This document shows positions 8,752 through 17,959 of a stretch of DNA of 55,315 bases, piece by piece. The notes beneath the pieces were generated by a model. That model did not search any database. It saw nothing but the letters and a program-made list of their open reading frames with translations, and had not been told where the DNA came from. The translations under genes and the position numbers were made by a program. This DNA comes from Pararhodobacter sp. (GTDB lineage Bacteria; Pseudomonadota; Alphaproteobacteria; Rhodobacterales; Rhodobacteraceae), in assembly GCA_020832665.1 (NCBI GenBank), contig JAFIEG010000023.1:1-55315 (forward strand), read 5' to 3'. Every line of letters begins with the position of its first letter. The first letter of the stretch is position 1.

Positions 8752-9909
8752 TCAGGCGGGCTGCGCTTGCGCGGCGATTTCGGCCTGAAAGGCCCATTCG
8801 ATCCAGGGCATGAGCGCGGCGATATCGGCTGTCTCCACCGTCGAGCCGCACCAGATGCGCAGCCCCGGCGGCGCGTCGCGATAGGCGCCGATATCGAAGG
8901 CCACGCCCTCGGCTTCCAGCCGCTTCGCCACTGCCTTGGCAAAACCCGCGCCGTCGCGGATGCGCGCATCAGTGAATTTCAGGCACACGCTGGTAGTTGA
9001 AGCGGTGGCCCCGTCTTCGGCCAGATTGGCGATCCAGTCGCGGCTGGCGATGAAATCCCACACCACGCCGGCATTGGCGTCAGCCCGCGCGATCAGCGCG
9101 GGCAGGCCGCCAATGGATTGCGCCCAGTCCAGCGCCAGCAAGTAGTCTTCCACCGCCAGCATTGAGGGGGTGTTGATGGTCTCGCCCCTGAAAATGCCCT
9201 CATTGAGCTTGCCGCCCTTGGTGAGCCGGAAAATCTTGGGCAGCGGCCAGGGCGGGGTGTAGCTTTCCAGCCGCTCGACGGCGCGCGGCGAGAGGATCAG
9301 CATGCCATGCGCCGCCTCGCCACCCAGCACCTTCTGCCAGGAAAAGGTGGTGACATCGAGCTTGTCCCAGGGCAGCGCCATCGCAAAGGCGGCCGAGGTG
9401 GCGTCGCAGATGGTCAACCCTTCACGGTTGGCGGGGATGGCATCGCCATTTGGCACGCGCACCCCCGAGGTGGTGCCGTTCCAGGTGAAGACGACATCGC
9501 GGTCGAAATCAACCTGCGCGAAATCGACGATCTGCCCGTAATCGGCCTTGCGCACGATGGCGTCGAGCTTGAGCTGCTTCACCGCATCGGTGACCCAGCC
9601 CTCGCCGAAGCTTTCCCAGGCCAGCATCTTCACGGGCCGCGCGCCCAGAAGCGACCACATCGCCATCTCAACGGCGCCGGTATCCGAGGCCGGCACGATG
9701 CCGATGCGGTAATCGGCGGGCACGCCGAGGATCTCGCGGGTAAGGTCGATGGCGCGGGCGAGCTTTGCCTTGCCGATGGCGGCACGGTGCGAGCGCCCCA
9801 GCGGGGCGTCGGCCAGCTTTTCAAGCTCAAAGACGGGGGGTTTGGCACATGGGCCAGACGAGAAACGCGGATTGGCCGGCCGCGCGGCCGGGGTCTTGAT
9901 ATCGCTCAT
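8752..9909 (-). CDS. serC: Phosphoserine aminotransferase SerC
   Basis: Second step of serine synthesis, converting 3-phosphohydroxypyruvate and glutamate to phosphoserine and 2-oxoglutarate; PLP enzyme. 385 aa, of the alphaproteobacterial/archaeal type. Visible: N terminus [26 protein letters not shown], the cofactor Asp in [10 protein letters not shown], and the PLP lysine in SWQKVLGGE. Start ATG has GGAAGGATAGC immediately upstream. It heads the serC-serA operon. Confidence 0.95.
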   Translation of the reverse strand: MSDIKTPAARPANPRFSSGPCAKPPVFELEKLADAPLGRSHRAAIGKAKLARAIDLTREILGVPADYRIGIVPASDTGAVEMAMWSLLGARPVKMLAWESFGEGWVTDAVKQLKLDAIVRKADYGQIVDFAQVDFDRDVVFTWNGTTSGVRVPNGDAIPANREGLTICDATSAAFAMALPWDKLDVTTFSWQKVLGGEAAHGMLILSPRAVERLESYTPPWPLPKIFRLTKGGKLNEGIFRGETINTPSMLAVEDYLLALDWAQSIGGLPALIARADANAGVVWDFIASRDWIANLAEDGATASTTSVCLKFTDARIRDGAGFAKAVAKRLEAEGVAFDIGAYRDAPPGLRIWCGSTVETADIAALMPWIEWAFQAEIAAQAQPA

Positions 9910-10048
9910 GCTATCCTTCCAGATAAGCGCCCCTCGTTGGGGAGGGGTGTCCCGCTGCCGGCGTTACGGCATCGGCGCGCTTCTGGCAAGGGACAAATTG
10001 GCGCAGTTCGCGGGGAGAGGCAGGAGGGTGTGTCAGGCCGGATGCGGT
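9910..10048 (-). promoter_or_regulatory. serC leader region with small hairpin
   Basis: A 5' region upstream of serC containing a 6-bp stem CCCCTC/GAGGGG at 9930-9947, shortly before the ribosome-binding site. Conserved RNA leaders upstream of serC in alphaproteobacteria have been described ('serC' motif), so this region is a candidate. I cannot test covariation here and see only the one small stem clearly. Confidence 0.35.
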
Positions 10049-10084
10049 TGATCGGGTCTCACGCTCTGGCTTGTATGCTCGCCC
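10049..10084 (-). repeat. 36-nt intergenic repeat, copy D
   Basis: Read on the minus strand it starts GGGCGAGCATACAAGCC and ends CCCGATCA, identical to copy B at 27 of 36 positions. The palindromic core is degraded here (TGAGACCCGATCA). It lies between tauR and serC, reading in the direction of both, just past the hairpin at 10104-10138. Confidence 0.65.
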
Positions 10085-10103
10085 CTGCGCCAGCCTCTGC
10101 AGT

Positions 10104-10138
10104 GCCCGCAAGGCGTGCAGGGGGCGCGACTTGCGGGC
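10104..10138 (-). terminator. Hairpin downstream of tauR
   Basis: A perfect 9-bp inverted repeat GCCCGCAAG/CTTGCGGGC with a 17-nt loop, 78 nt beyond the tauR stop codon. No T run. The sequence CTTGCGGGC also occurs before repeat copy C at 40089, so it may belong to a longer repeat unit. Confidence 0.45.
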
Positions 10139-10215
10139 GCTTTTGATGCGCCCATCTCGGGCGGCCGCTGCTCGTGCTTGAGTCGATGCAACCAACCGAA
10201 TCCGGTTTCAACCCT

Positions 10216-11718
10216 TCAGCCCTGGCCAGCCCCGCTGTGTTGCAGGCGGTCGATCGCCGCGCTGATGCGCGCGATGCCCTCGCCGATGCGGTCCTCGGTG
10301 ATCGAGCTGTAGGCGATTCGGTAGTAATGCCCCGGCGCGCTGGCTGCGCCAAAGAAGGGCCGCCCCGGCTCGATCAGCACGCTCTCTGCGCGCAGCGCCT
10401 GCGCCAGCTCCTGTGTGTCGATGCCATCGGGCGCGCGCATCCACAGGCTGGACCCGCCGCTGCCCAGATCGCCCGCGACCGGCAATCCGTGCCGGCGCAC
10501 CGCAGCAAGCATGGCAGCCCGGCGCGCCTGAAAGGCGCGGGTCGTGCGCCGCAGCAGCGCATCGTAATGGCCAAGCTGCAGGAAATAGGCCGCCGCGCGC
10601 TGGATCAGCCCGGGGGGGTGGCGCAGCACCGTGGCGCGCAGTGCGCGCGCCTCGCGGATGAAGGGCTCGGAGCCCACAAGAAAACCCAGCCTGAGCCCCG
10701 GAAACAGCGATTTCGAGAACGAGCCGACATGAATCACGCGGCCCTCGGTATCGAGCGATTTCAGCGCCGGCAGCGGCGCGCGGCCATGGGCGATCTCGAA
10801 CTCGTAATCATCCTCGACAACAAGAAAATTCTCGCGCTCGGCGGCCTCGAGCAGCGCCTGGCGCGCGGCCATGGGCATGGTGGCGCCGGTGGGGCAGTGG
10901 TGGCTGGGTGTGCAGAAGACGACATCGGCGCGCTCGGGCAGCCGCCCGGGCTCAAACCCGGCGGGGCCCACCGGCACCTGCTGCACCCGGCAGCGCGTCT
11001 GGCGCAATATGCCCCGCAGGCCCGGATAGCCCGGCTCTTCGATGGCGGCACTGCGGCGCTGGTTGAGCAAAAGCTCGGCGGTCAGCCACAGCGCGTTCTG
11101 CGCCCCCAGCGTGACCAGGATCTCCTCGGGGCGGGCGAGTATGCCGCGCCGGGGAAGGGTGTGGCGGGCGATATACTCCACCAGGCCGGGGTCGTCCTCC
11201 TTGAAGCGGTCATCTGTCATGGCGTGGAAGTCCTTCAGCCCCAGCGCCATCATTGTGCAGCTGCGCCAGTTCTGGTGGTCGAACAGCGCCGGGTCGGCCT
11301 GGCCATAGACGAAGGGATAGCGGAAACCGCGCCAGTTGACGGGCTTTCCGTGGCCCGGGATCTCGGCCCACTCGGTGCGCGGCAGCCCCAGCGCGCGCGC
11401 CCAGTCCACGCTGCCGCCCGTGCCGGCACCGCGCCCGGCCTCGGGGAAATCCTGTGGCTGCGGCGCGTTTTCCGAGACGAAATAGCCCGAGCGGCCGCGC
11501 GCGGTGAGGTAGTCATCGGCGACGAGTTCGGCATAGGCCAGCGTCACGGTAATGCGGCTGACGCCCAGATGCGCGGCCAGCCGGCGGCTTGAGGGCATGC
11601 GCTCGCCCCGGCGCAGCCTGCCGGCAAGAATGCCCTCGGCCACCATCTGCCGAATCTGCACCTGCAGCGTGCCGGTGGCGCTGGGGCGCAGGAAGAAGCT
11701 GTCAACCGAGATTGCCAT
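10216..11718 (-). CDS. tauR: MocR-family regulator, probable TauR
   Basis: 500 aa with the MocR architecture: an N-terminal GntR-type winged helix (residues about 15-85; the recognition region contains MPSSRRLAAHLGVSRITVTL) fused to a class I aminotransferase-like domain (residues about 120-490). PLP-site residues are visible in VVEDDYEFE and in VGSFSKSLFPGLRLGF, where the Lys is the Schiff-base residue. It is divergent from tpa. In Rhodobacter capsulatus the MocR protein TauR activates tpa, so this position gives the name. PdxR, another MocR protein, would be the alternative, but no pdx genes are nearby. Confidence 0.8.
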   Translation of the reverse strand: MAISVDSFFLRPSATGTLQVQIRQMVAEGILAGRLRRGERMPSSRRLAAHLGVSRITVTLAYAELVADDYLTARGRSGYFVSENAPQPQDFPEAGRGAGTGGSVDWARALGLPRTEWAEIPGHGKPVNWRGFRYPFVYGQADPALFDHQNWRSCTMMALGLKDFHAMTDDRFKEDDPGLVEYIARHTLPRRGILARPEEILVTLGAQNALWLTAELLLNQRRSAAIEEPGYPGLRGILRQTRCRVQQVPVGPAGFEPGRLPERADVVFCTPSHHCPTGATMPMAARQALLEAAERENFLVVEDDYEFEIAHGRAPLPALKSLDTEGRVIHVGSFSKSLFPGLRLGFLVGSEPFIREARALRATVLRHPPGLIQRAAAYFLQLGHYDALLRRTTRAFQARRAAMLAAVRRHGLPVAGDLGSGGSSLWMRAPDGIDTQELAQALRAESVLIEPGRPFFGAASAPGHYYRIAYSSITEDRIGEGIARISAAIDRLQHSGAGQG

Positions 11719-11838
11719 GGGCGTGGTCTCCTTGCCGTTGCCGGCCGATTGTGCGGTGAGGTCGTAGCGCCGGCGCAGGCACGGGCGGGATGCATTGGCC
11801 GTTCAAAAGCATCTGAGCACGCGCCCACGACCACCCCA

Positions 11839-11871
11839 CTGGATATAACTCTAGCCTCGCTCTGGGTCTAA
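11839..11871 (+). promoter_or_regulatory. Candidate TauR operator, direct repeats CTGGNNNTAA
   Basis: Two direct repeats, CTGGATATAA at 11839-11848 and CTGGGTCTAA at 11862-11871, lie in the tauR-tpa divergent promoter region. They match the CTGGAC-T-TAA type element that I recall for TauR of R. capsulatus. Start-to-start spacing is 23 nt, wider than I recall for the original. The tpa start is 122 nt further on. Confidence 0.5.
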
Positions 11872-11992
11872 CGCTAGTGTGGCGCATGCGGCAAGTTGCA
11901 GCCAGATCGCCGCGCCCGGCATCCCTGCGCCATTGCCGCCAGCATCTCCGCCGTGGCTCGCCGCCCCGACATCCCACACCGTGAGGCAACCC

Positions 11993-13375
11993 ATGAACAT
12001 CACCGCGTCCGTCAACGACCTCAGCCACATAGTTTCCGCCGACCGCGCGCATGTCTGGCATCACCTGACCCAGCACAAGCCCTTCGAGACGATCGATCCG
12101 CGCGTGATCGTCGAGGGCAAGGGGCTGAAGGTCTGGGATGCTACCGGGCGCGAGACGCTCGATGCCGTTTCGGGCGGGGTGTGGACGGTCAATGTAGGCT
12201 ATGGGCGCGAATCCATTGCCGATGCGGTGCGCGAGCAGTTGGTGAAGATGAACTATTTCGCCGGCTCGGCGGGCAGCGTGCCGGGCGCGCTGTTTGCCGA
12301 GGCGCTGATCGCACGCATGCCGGGGATGAGCCGGGTCTATTATTCCAACTCGGGCTCCGAGGCCAACGAGAAGGCTTACAAGATGGTGCGCCAGATCGCC
12401 CATCGCCGCCACGGCGGAAAGAAATGGAAGATCCTCTATCGTGAGCGCGATTATCACGGCACCACCATCGCCGCGCTGGCCTCGGGCGGGCAGGAAGAGC
12501 GCAAGGCCATGTATGGCCCCTTTCCGCCGGGCTTCGTGGCGGTGCCGCATTGCCTGGAATACCGCAGCCAGTGGGGCGATGTGGCCGATTATGGCATCCG
12601 CGCCGCCGATGCCATCGAGGAAGTGATCCTGCGTGAAGGCCCCGACACGGTGGGCGCGATCATCCTTGAGCCCGTCACCGCCGGCGGCGGCGTCATTACC
12701 CCGCCCGAGGGCTACTGGCCCCGCGTGCAGGAGATCTGTCGCAAGCACGACATCCTGCTGATCATCGACGAGGTGGTCTGCGGGGTGGGGCGCACCGGCA
12801 CCTGGTTCGGCTATCAGCATTACGGGGTCGAGCCCGATATCGTGACCATGGCCAAGGGCGTGGCCTCGGGCTATGCGGCGATTTCCTGCACCGTGACCAC
12901 CGAACGTGTCTTTGAAATGTTCAAGGACGATGCCGACGACCACATGAGCTATTTCCGCGACATTTCCACCTTTGGCGGCTGCACCGCCGGACCGGCAGCG
13001 GCGCTGGAGAACATGCGCATCATCGAGGATGAAGAGCTGTTGCAAAACACCAGTTTGATGGGCGAGCGGCTGATGGGCAATCTGCGCGCGCTGATGGAAA
13101 AGCACGCGGTCATCGGCGATGTGCGCGGCAAGGGGCTGTTTTGCGGCGCCGAGCTTGTGGCCGACCGCGCCAGCAAGGAGCCGCTGCCCGAAAAGACAGT
13201 GTCGGCGGTGCTGGCGGGCGCGATGAAGCGCGGCGTGCAGATCGGCATGACCAACCGCTCGCTGCCGGGGCTGAACAACACGCTGTGCCTGAGCCCGGCG
13301 CTGGTGGTCTCGGCAGCAGAGATCGACCAGATCACCGACGCCATCGACGGGGCGCTGGGCGAGGTTTGCGGTTAA
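11993..13375 (+). CDS. tpa: Taurine-pyruvate aminotransferase Tpa
   Basis: Transfers the amino group of taurine to pyruvate, giving sulfoacetaldehyde and alanine. 460 aa class III aminotransferase. The N terminus (DRAHVWHHLTQHKPFETIDP) and DAVSGGVWTVNVGYGRES are those of the Tpa subgroup. PLP features: NSGSEANE, YHGTT, the cofactor Asp in IIDEVVCGVGRTG, and the Schiff-base Lys in TMAKGVASGYA. Start ATG has GAGG upstream. The following steps (Xsc, Pta) and taurine transport genes are not in this window. A related omega-aminotransferase specificity cannot be excluded. Confidence 0.88.
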   Translation: MNITASVNDLSHIVSADRAHVWHHLTQHKPFETIDPRVIVEGKGLKVWDATGRETLDAVSGGVWTVNVGYGRESIADAVREQLVKMNYFAGSAGSVPGALFAEALIARMPGMSRVYYSNSGSEANEKAYKMVRQIAHRRHGGKKWKILYRERDYHGTTIAALASGGQEERKAMYGPFPPGFVAVPHCLEYRSQWGDVADYGIRAADAIEEVILREGPDTVGAIILEPVTAGGGVITPPEGYWPRVQEICRKHDILLIIDEVVCGVGRTGTWFGYQHYGVEPDIVTMAKGVASGYAAISCTVTTERVFEMFKDDADDHMSYFRDISTFGGCTAGPAAALENMRIIEDEELLQNTSLMGERLMGNLRALMEKHAVIGDVRGKGLFCGAELVADRASKEPLPEKTVSAVLAGAMKRGVQIGMTNRSLPGLNNTLCLSPALVVSAAEIDQITDAIDGALGEVCG

Positions 13376-13464
13376 GGCGCGGGGCGGGCTTTGCCGCCAA
13401 TGTATCCGGCCTGATCTGACGGGTTTCGGAAAAGAGCAAAGTCAAGGCAGTCGCCCGCGCATCC

Positions 13465-13917
13465 CTAACCCCGCGCCCAGAGCGACGGCTCGGCGAATTC
13501 GATGGAATTGCCCGCCGGGTCGCGGAAATAGAGCGAGCGCGCGCCGCCCGGCCAGGTGAAGTCGGCCTCGATGGCGATGCCGGCGGCCTCCAGCCGCTCC
13601 ACCCAGAGGGGCAGTTCGTTGCTTTCTGCGGCAAAGCACAAATGCCCCGGCCCGCGCGCGCCATGCGGCGGCACCGGCAGCGCCGGATTGTTGGGCGGCT
13701 GCTCCGAAGCAGAGGGGCGGAAGATCAGCAACATACCCGCGCCGAGCCGGAAAAAGACATGCCGGCCGGGCATTTCCGGCCCGCGCTCAAGCCCGATGAC
13801 GGTCTCGTAGAATTCGGCGCAGCGTTCCAGATCGTCGGCATAGAGCGCGACTTCGAGCGCCCGTTCCGGTGACGGTGCGGGGGGCAGGGGATGCGGTTGG
13901 CGATCTGGCGGGCTCAT
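13465..13917 (-). CDS. VOC/glyoxalase-fold protein
   Basis: 150 aa with one glyoxalase/bleomycin-resistance/dioxygenase (VOC) fold. Visible elements: N-terminal ALEVALYADDLERCAEFYET, central GHLCFA and the C-terminal RDPAGNSIEFAEP, the usual positions of VOC metal ligands. Substrate unknown; such proteins range from lyases to antibiotic-binding proteins. Start ATG at 13917 is preferred over longer frames because the upstream part has no homologous character. It lies 82 nt downstream of the glycosyltransferase gene, same strand. Confidence 0.8.
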   Translation of the reverse strand: MSPPDRQPHPLPPAPSPERALEVALYADDLERCAEFYETVIGLERGPEMPGRHVFFRLGAGMLLIFRPSASEQPPNNPALPVPPHGARGPGHLCFAAESNELPLWVERLEAAGIAIEADFTWPGGARSLYFRDPAGNSIEFAEPSLWARG

Positions 13918-13999
13918 GCAGCAAGCCTGCCGGTACCATCGGTGCTTTGCAAGCCCGGCATGCCCTTGCCACCACGCAGCGAGGGCGAGATGGGGGCGC

Positions 14000-15859
14000 T
14001 CAGGCGCCCTCGGGCGGGGCAAGGCCCAGCGCCTGGCGCAGGGGCGCGGGTGTTTCCGGGTCGACGCCGGCGGGCAAGCCGTCGCCCAGCCGCAGAAGGC
14101 GCGCGGCCAGCCAGGCCGCGTTCAACTGGCGCTGCCGTGCGCGCTGGGTTGCCAACATGGGCATTTCGGCCTGCAGCATGCGTGCCGCCAACACCGCCCG
14201 CCAGCCCTCGGGCAGGCCGGGCGATGACGTCAGCGCCAGACGTGCCGCCCAGCGCAGCGCCGCCGTGCCGCCGAGGGCGCGGCGTCGCTCGTGAACCGGC
14301 ACCTGCGCCAGCGCCAGCGGGGTGTAATCAACCGCACCGGCGGCCAGAGCCGCGCGCAGCACCAGTTCGGCCCCGGCGAAGGGGTGCGCCAGCGGCAGCG
14401 AAAGTGCCCCGATGCGCCGCAAGAGCGCGCGGCGAAACACGCGTGCCGCGCCGCAATGGTGCAGCCTTAGCGCCTGTGCCGGCGACAGCGGCTGGCGCTC
14501 GCCCATGAAATCCACCTGTGCTGGCGGGCGCGCGGCAAGGCGGTTGTCGGTCCAGCCATCGTGATATCCGCTTGGCGTGGCATCGTCGCCGGGAAAGGCA
14601 AGCCGTTCGAAACCGGCCATTGCCATGCTCTCGTCGGAAAGATCGAGCGCGTTGACCAGGCGCATGAAGGCGTCAGGCGAGGGCGCCTGCCCGGCGCGCA
14701 ACAGCGCCACATGGCGCGAATCGGTGGTATCGAGAAACGCCTGCAGCGACAGGCTTGCCGGTGCGTGCCCGGCATCGGCCCAATCGGCCGGCGGCGCGGC
14801 GCCGCCCAGCAGGGTCAGCGCGATACCGGGCAGGCTTTGCGCATCTAGCGCGGCGCGGGTTCGTGCCAGCGCTGCCGCATCGCCGGTTTCGACCACGGCA
14901 ACGGCCAGGGCCGGGCGGGGTGGTGTGGTGGCGGGCGCGGGGCCAGCGACGGGCGCAGCAGGGGGCGGGTTTGGCAGCGCCGCGCCATGCCGGGCGAGGA
15001 AAGCGCGGGCCTGCGCCAGAAACCGGTTCCGCCTTTCGGGGTTGCGCAGCACAAGCGCGCGTTCCAGCAACAGGCGACGCGCCAGCAATGCGAAACCGTC
15101 AGCCGCGCCGGCGCGGTTGCTTTCTTCAATCACAGGCCTTAGCCGTTCGAGCACCGCAATCTGCTCGAAAGCGCGCTCGTCATCGGCGCCTGTGATCTGG
15201 CCCTCGCGGTCGCGGCTGTGCAGATAGAGCGGCTCGGGCAGCCAGGGCAGGCAGTCGGCGCGCAGGGCAAGGCGCCAGAAGAACTCGTGATCCTCGAACC
15301 AGCTTCCCTCGGGAAATCGCGCCTCGCCGATGAAGTCGCGCCGGTAGAGCTTGTTCCAGGCCGAGGGAAAGTGCCTGGCGATGGCGCGGCAATCATCCAG
15401 CGCGTGGCGCTGCAACCCGACTTCCGGCGCGGGCAGCGGCGCGTTGTGAATGGCGGGGTGATCAATCGTCCGGCCATCGGGCAGGCACAGGCGCAACGCG
15501 CAGGCCACCCAGCCGGCGCCCGACTCGGCCAGCGCCGCGCGCATGCGTTCAAGAAAACCCGGCGCAAGGCGGTCATCGCCATCGAGAAAGGCAATCATGG
15601 TGCCGCGCGCCCGTTCAAGCCCGACATTGCGCGCCGCCCCCAGGCCGCGATTTTCCTGACGGATCAGCCGGAAGCGCGGGTCGCCGGCGATGGCATCGGC
15701 TGCCTGCGCCGCGCTGTCATCGCCAGAGCCGTCATCGATGACAAGGGCCTCGAAATCGCCGGAGCTTTGCGCCTTGAGCGAGGCGATGCAGCCGGCGACA
15801 TGCCTTGCCACATTGAAAACCGGCACGATCACCGAAACGGCCGGCGCCGGGCCGCCCAT
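14000..15859 (-). CDS. Family 2 glycosyltransferase, two-part
   Basis: 619 aa. Residues 8-230 are a GT-A fold of family 2: SVIVPVFNVARHVAGCIASL, VIDDGSGDDS, the metal-binding FLDGDD (DXD) and the acceptor-side SWFEDHEFFWRLAL (ED motif). A Pro/Ala linker near residue 300 leads to a second region (about 310-560) that looks like a degenerate second GT-like domain lacking a clear DXD. It follows the sulfotransferase gene by 24 nt, so the two are probably co-transcribed and act on the same surface glycan. Acceptor and sugar are unknown. No strong ribosome-binding site precedes the start. Confidence 0.82.
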   Translation of the reverse strand: MGGPAPAVSVIVPVFNVARHVAGCIASLKAQSSGDFEALVIDDGSGDDSAAQAADAIAGDPRFRLIRQENRGLGAARNVGLERARGTMIAFLDGDDRLAPGFLERMRAALAESGAGWVACALRLCLPDGRTIDHPAIHNAPLPAPEVGLQRHALDDCRAIARHFPSAWNKLYRRDFIGEARFPEGSWFEDHEFFWRLALRADCLPWLPEPLYLHSRDREGQITGADDERAFEQIAVLERLRPVIEESNRAGAADGFALLARRLLLERALVLRNPERRNRFLAQARAFLARHGAALPNPPPAAPVAGPAPATTPPRPALAVAVVETGDAAALARTRAALDAQSLPGIALTLLGGAAPPADWADAGHAPASLSLQAFLDTTDSRHVALLRAGQAPSPDAFMRLVNALDLSDESMAMAGFERLAFPGDDATPSGYHDGWTDNRLAARPPAQVDFMGERQPLSPAQALRLHHCGAARVFRRALLRRIGALSLPLAHPFAGAELVLRAALAAGAVDYTPLALAQVPVHERRRALGGTAALRWAARLALTSSPGLPEGWRAVLAARMLQAEMPMLATQRARQRQLNAAWLAARLLRLGDGLPAGVDPETPAPLRQALGLAPPEGA

Positions 15860-15883
15860 CAGCGAACCCGGTCTGGCGCAGGT

Positions 15884-16528
15884 TTACAGATAGCGGCCAT
15901 AGTGCGCATAATCCTCGGCGTAGAAATCATCCAGCCTCGCCCGTTCCGGCGCGTCCAGGCTTTCGGGGTCGATCTTGGGCCCGCCTGTCTGCAGCTTTTC
16001 CAGCGTCAGCTCGCGCCCGGCCAGGGCCGACATGTCGGCAACAAGCTGGTCGAGTTCTGCCATTGGGTAAAGCCGCGTGAAATAGGCCGGGTCGCGGCCC
16101 AGATAGGTAACCATGGGCATGGCGTGGTGGTGGATGCTGGGCACCGCTTCGCAATAGGCCGGCAGCTTAGCGATGAAGGTGGGCAGATCGGGGTCGAAGG
16201 GCAGATCAGCGCGCTTTAGCGGCTTGCGAGCCTTCTCGCGCGACAATTCGCGGTGATGCACGACACGATTGGAATAGCATGAAAGCAGCCGGCGGACCGG
16301 GTCGCGCAGCACGGCAATGCGGCGGTGTTCGGCGATGGCGGCGTGGTCGATCTGCTCGAAGGGAATGGTCTTGTAGAAATCGTGAATCCACCATTGCCTT
16401 CCATTGGTGCTGAAGGGCCGGAAAGGAAATCCGTTCTGGACCTCGAAGAACAGGGTCTTGAGCGACGTGCAGGCGGCTTTCGGCACCGGTAGATAGCTCA
16501 ATGCGTGCTTGTCCAGAATAACGCTCAT
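15884..16528 (-). CDS. Sulfotransferase family 2-like protein
   Basis: 214 aa. The N-terminal PAPS 5'-phosphosulfate loop is YLPVPKAACTSLKTLF (family form 'PKxAxTS') and the 3'-phosphate-binding element is VLRDPVRRLLSCYSNRV (RDPxxRxxS), residues about 69-90. This is the carbohydrate (heparan/chondroitin-like) sulfotransferase pattern. Transfer of sulfate from PAPS to a sugar in an exopolysaccharide or LPS is likely. AAGGA sits 8 nt before the ATG. It is probably cotranscribed with the downstream GT2 gene. Confidence 0.8.
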   Translation of the reverse strand: MSVILDKHALSYLPVPKAACTSLKTLFFEVQNGFPFRPFSTNGRQWWIHDFYKTIPFEQIDHAAIAEHRRIAVLRDPVRRLLSCYSNRVVHHRELSREKARKPLKRADLPFDPDLPTFIAKLPAYCEAVPSIHHHAMPMVTYLGRDPAYFTRLYPMAELDQLVADMSALAGRELTLEKLQTGGPKIDPESLDAPERARLDDFYAEDYAHYGRYL

Positions 16529-16764
16529 TCATGAATTCCTTGCTGCAAACCCCGCCAGAGGCAACCTGCCGCCAACGTCAATACCGCGACGGGCGAGCAG
16601 TGAATCCCTACGCTATAAGGCCCGCCGTCGCAACGCTGGCATGGTTGTTCCGCCCCGCAGGCGGTTGCGCCGGCGCTTCAGGGCGATTACCGCTTTGTCC
16701 GGGGCCGGGATCGTGGCCCGGGTGCTTGCGCGGACCGGCGTGTGCCGGCTAGGGAGGATGCGGG

Positions 16765-17850
16765 ATGCAGGTGATCGTGCATATCGGATCGCCAAAGGCG
16801 GGATCAACCACGCTGCAACACGCCCTGCGAGTCAATCGCGAGGCGCTGGCGGGACAGGGTATCATGTTCTGGGAGCCGGACCCGCGCCATGGGCCGCCGG
16901 CACGCATATTGGCAAACCGCTTCGCGCGCCCGGGCAAGCCGCTTCTGCCACGCGAGCGGCTGTATTTCGCCAGTCGCGAAGAAGCCACTGCCCGCAGCCT
17001 CGAATTTTGGGCCGAATTGGCTGAAAAGGTACGCCTCGAGCGCCCGGCGGTGACCATCCTTTCCAGTGAATCGCTTTTTGCGGTCAAGCCGCCCAGGCAG
17101 GTGCTCGATGCGCTGGGCGAGACTTTCGACAAGATCACGATCCTGGCCTATATGCGCGACCCGGTCGCGCTTTACGGCTCGGCGCTGGATCAGATCATCC
17201 GCGACGGCGCGCGCCTGGCAAAGCTGTGGCTGCCCGTGGAATTTGGCTTTCCCTCGGCGCGGGTATTGGCGCAATACGCCGACAGGCTGGGCGATGAGCA
17301 TGTGGTGGTGCGCCATCTTGTGCGCGACAATCTGGTCGGGGGTGATTTGCTCGCGGATTTCCTTGGCAGTCTGGGCACCATTCTGGGTCGGCAGGTGACG
17401 CTGATCAAACACCCCGCCGCCAGCAATGAAAGCCTGTGCGCGGCGGCGACGGTGTGGTTGCTGGGGCTGAACGAGACCTTCTCGCGTTTCGGGGGCAGCG
17501 GCGATCAGCGAATGATCCGCGACCGCGCGGCGCTGATCGATCAGTTGCGCCGCGCCCCCGAACTGGCCGGGCTGCCGAAGCTTTCGATCGCCGGCACCGA
17601 GCTGGCCGACTGGGTGCGCGCGACGCAGCGCGACGATATCGCGCTTCTCAACGAGCGCTTCCTCGCCGCGCAGCGCCCGATCGACCTGCCCCCGGACGAT
17701 GTCGCGCTGCCCGATGCGGGGCGAATGCGCGCGCTCATGCGCGAGTGGCTACTGTCGCAGGCGCCGGGCGAGGCGCTGGAACGCGTGATGCAGGCGGCGC
17801 TGGCCTTGCCGGGCGGCGAAGAGAAAGCGCAGGGGCAGGCGCAGCCGTGA
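16765..17850 (+). CDS. Sulfotransferase-like P-loop protein
   Basis: 361 aa, divergent from the neighbouring sulfotransferase across 236 nt. It starts [20 protein letters not shown], a PAPS-binding P loop, and has the 3'-phosphate element [15 protein letters not shown] near residue 130. It resembles the protein at 37299-38474 ([11 protein letters not shown] at the same position), so the two are paralogues within the window. GGAGG lies 7 nt upstream of the start. Substrate unknown; a surface polymer is the most likely acceptor. Confidence 0.78.
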   Translation: MQVIVHIGSPKAGSTTLQHALRVNREALAGQGIMFWEPDPRHGPPARILANRFARPGKPLLPRERLYFASREEATARSLEFWAELAEKVRLERPAVTILSSESLFAVKPPRQVLDALGETFDKITILAYMRDPVALYGSALDQIIRDGARLAKLWLPVEFGFPSARVLAQYADRLGDEHVVVRHLVRDNLVGGDLLADFLGSLGTILGRQVTLIKHPAASNESLCAAATVWLLGLNETFSRFGGSGDQRMIRDRAALIDQLRRAPELAGLPKLSIAGTELADWVRATQRDDIALLNERFLAAQRPIDLPPDDVALPDAGRMRALMREWLLSQAPGEALERVMQAALALPGGEEKAQGQAQP

Positions 17851-17959
17851 GGCGCTGAGCCATACGCACCCCAACCCGCCGCGACGAGGCGCCGCTGCCT
17901 GTCCTTGTGGCGGGCGATCCGGCTTTCCAGAGGCGGTGCTGCATGCTATTGGTAGTGGC

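Noticed and set aside
11702-13105. Long open frame on the strand opposite tpa.
   Set aside because: It is antisense to a clear Tpa coding sequence and its translation is His/Gly/Arg-rich; it arises from codon bias at high GC.
13917-13999. Another copy of the 36-nt repeat (GGCATGCC, ACCGATGG) upstream of the VOC gene.
   Set aside because: The blocks are in a different order and no continuous alignment to the family exists.
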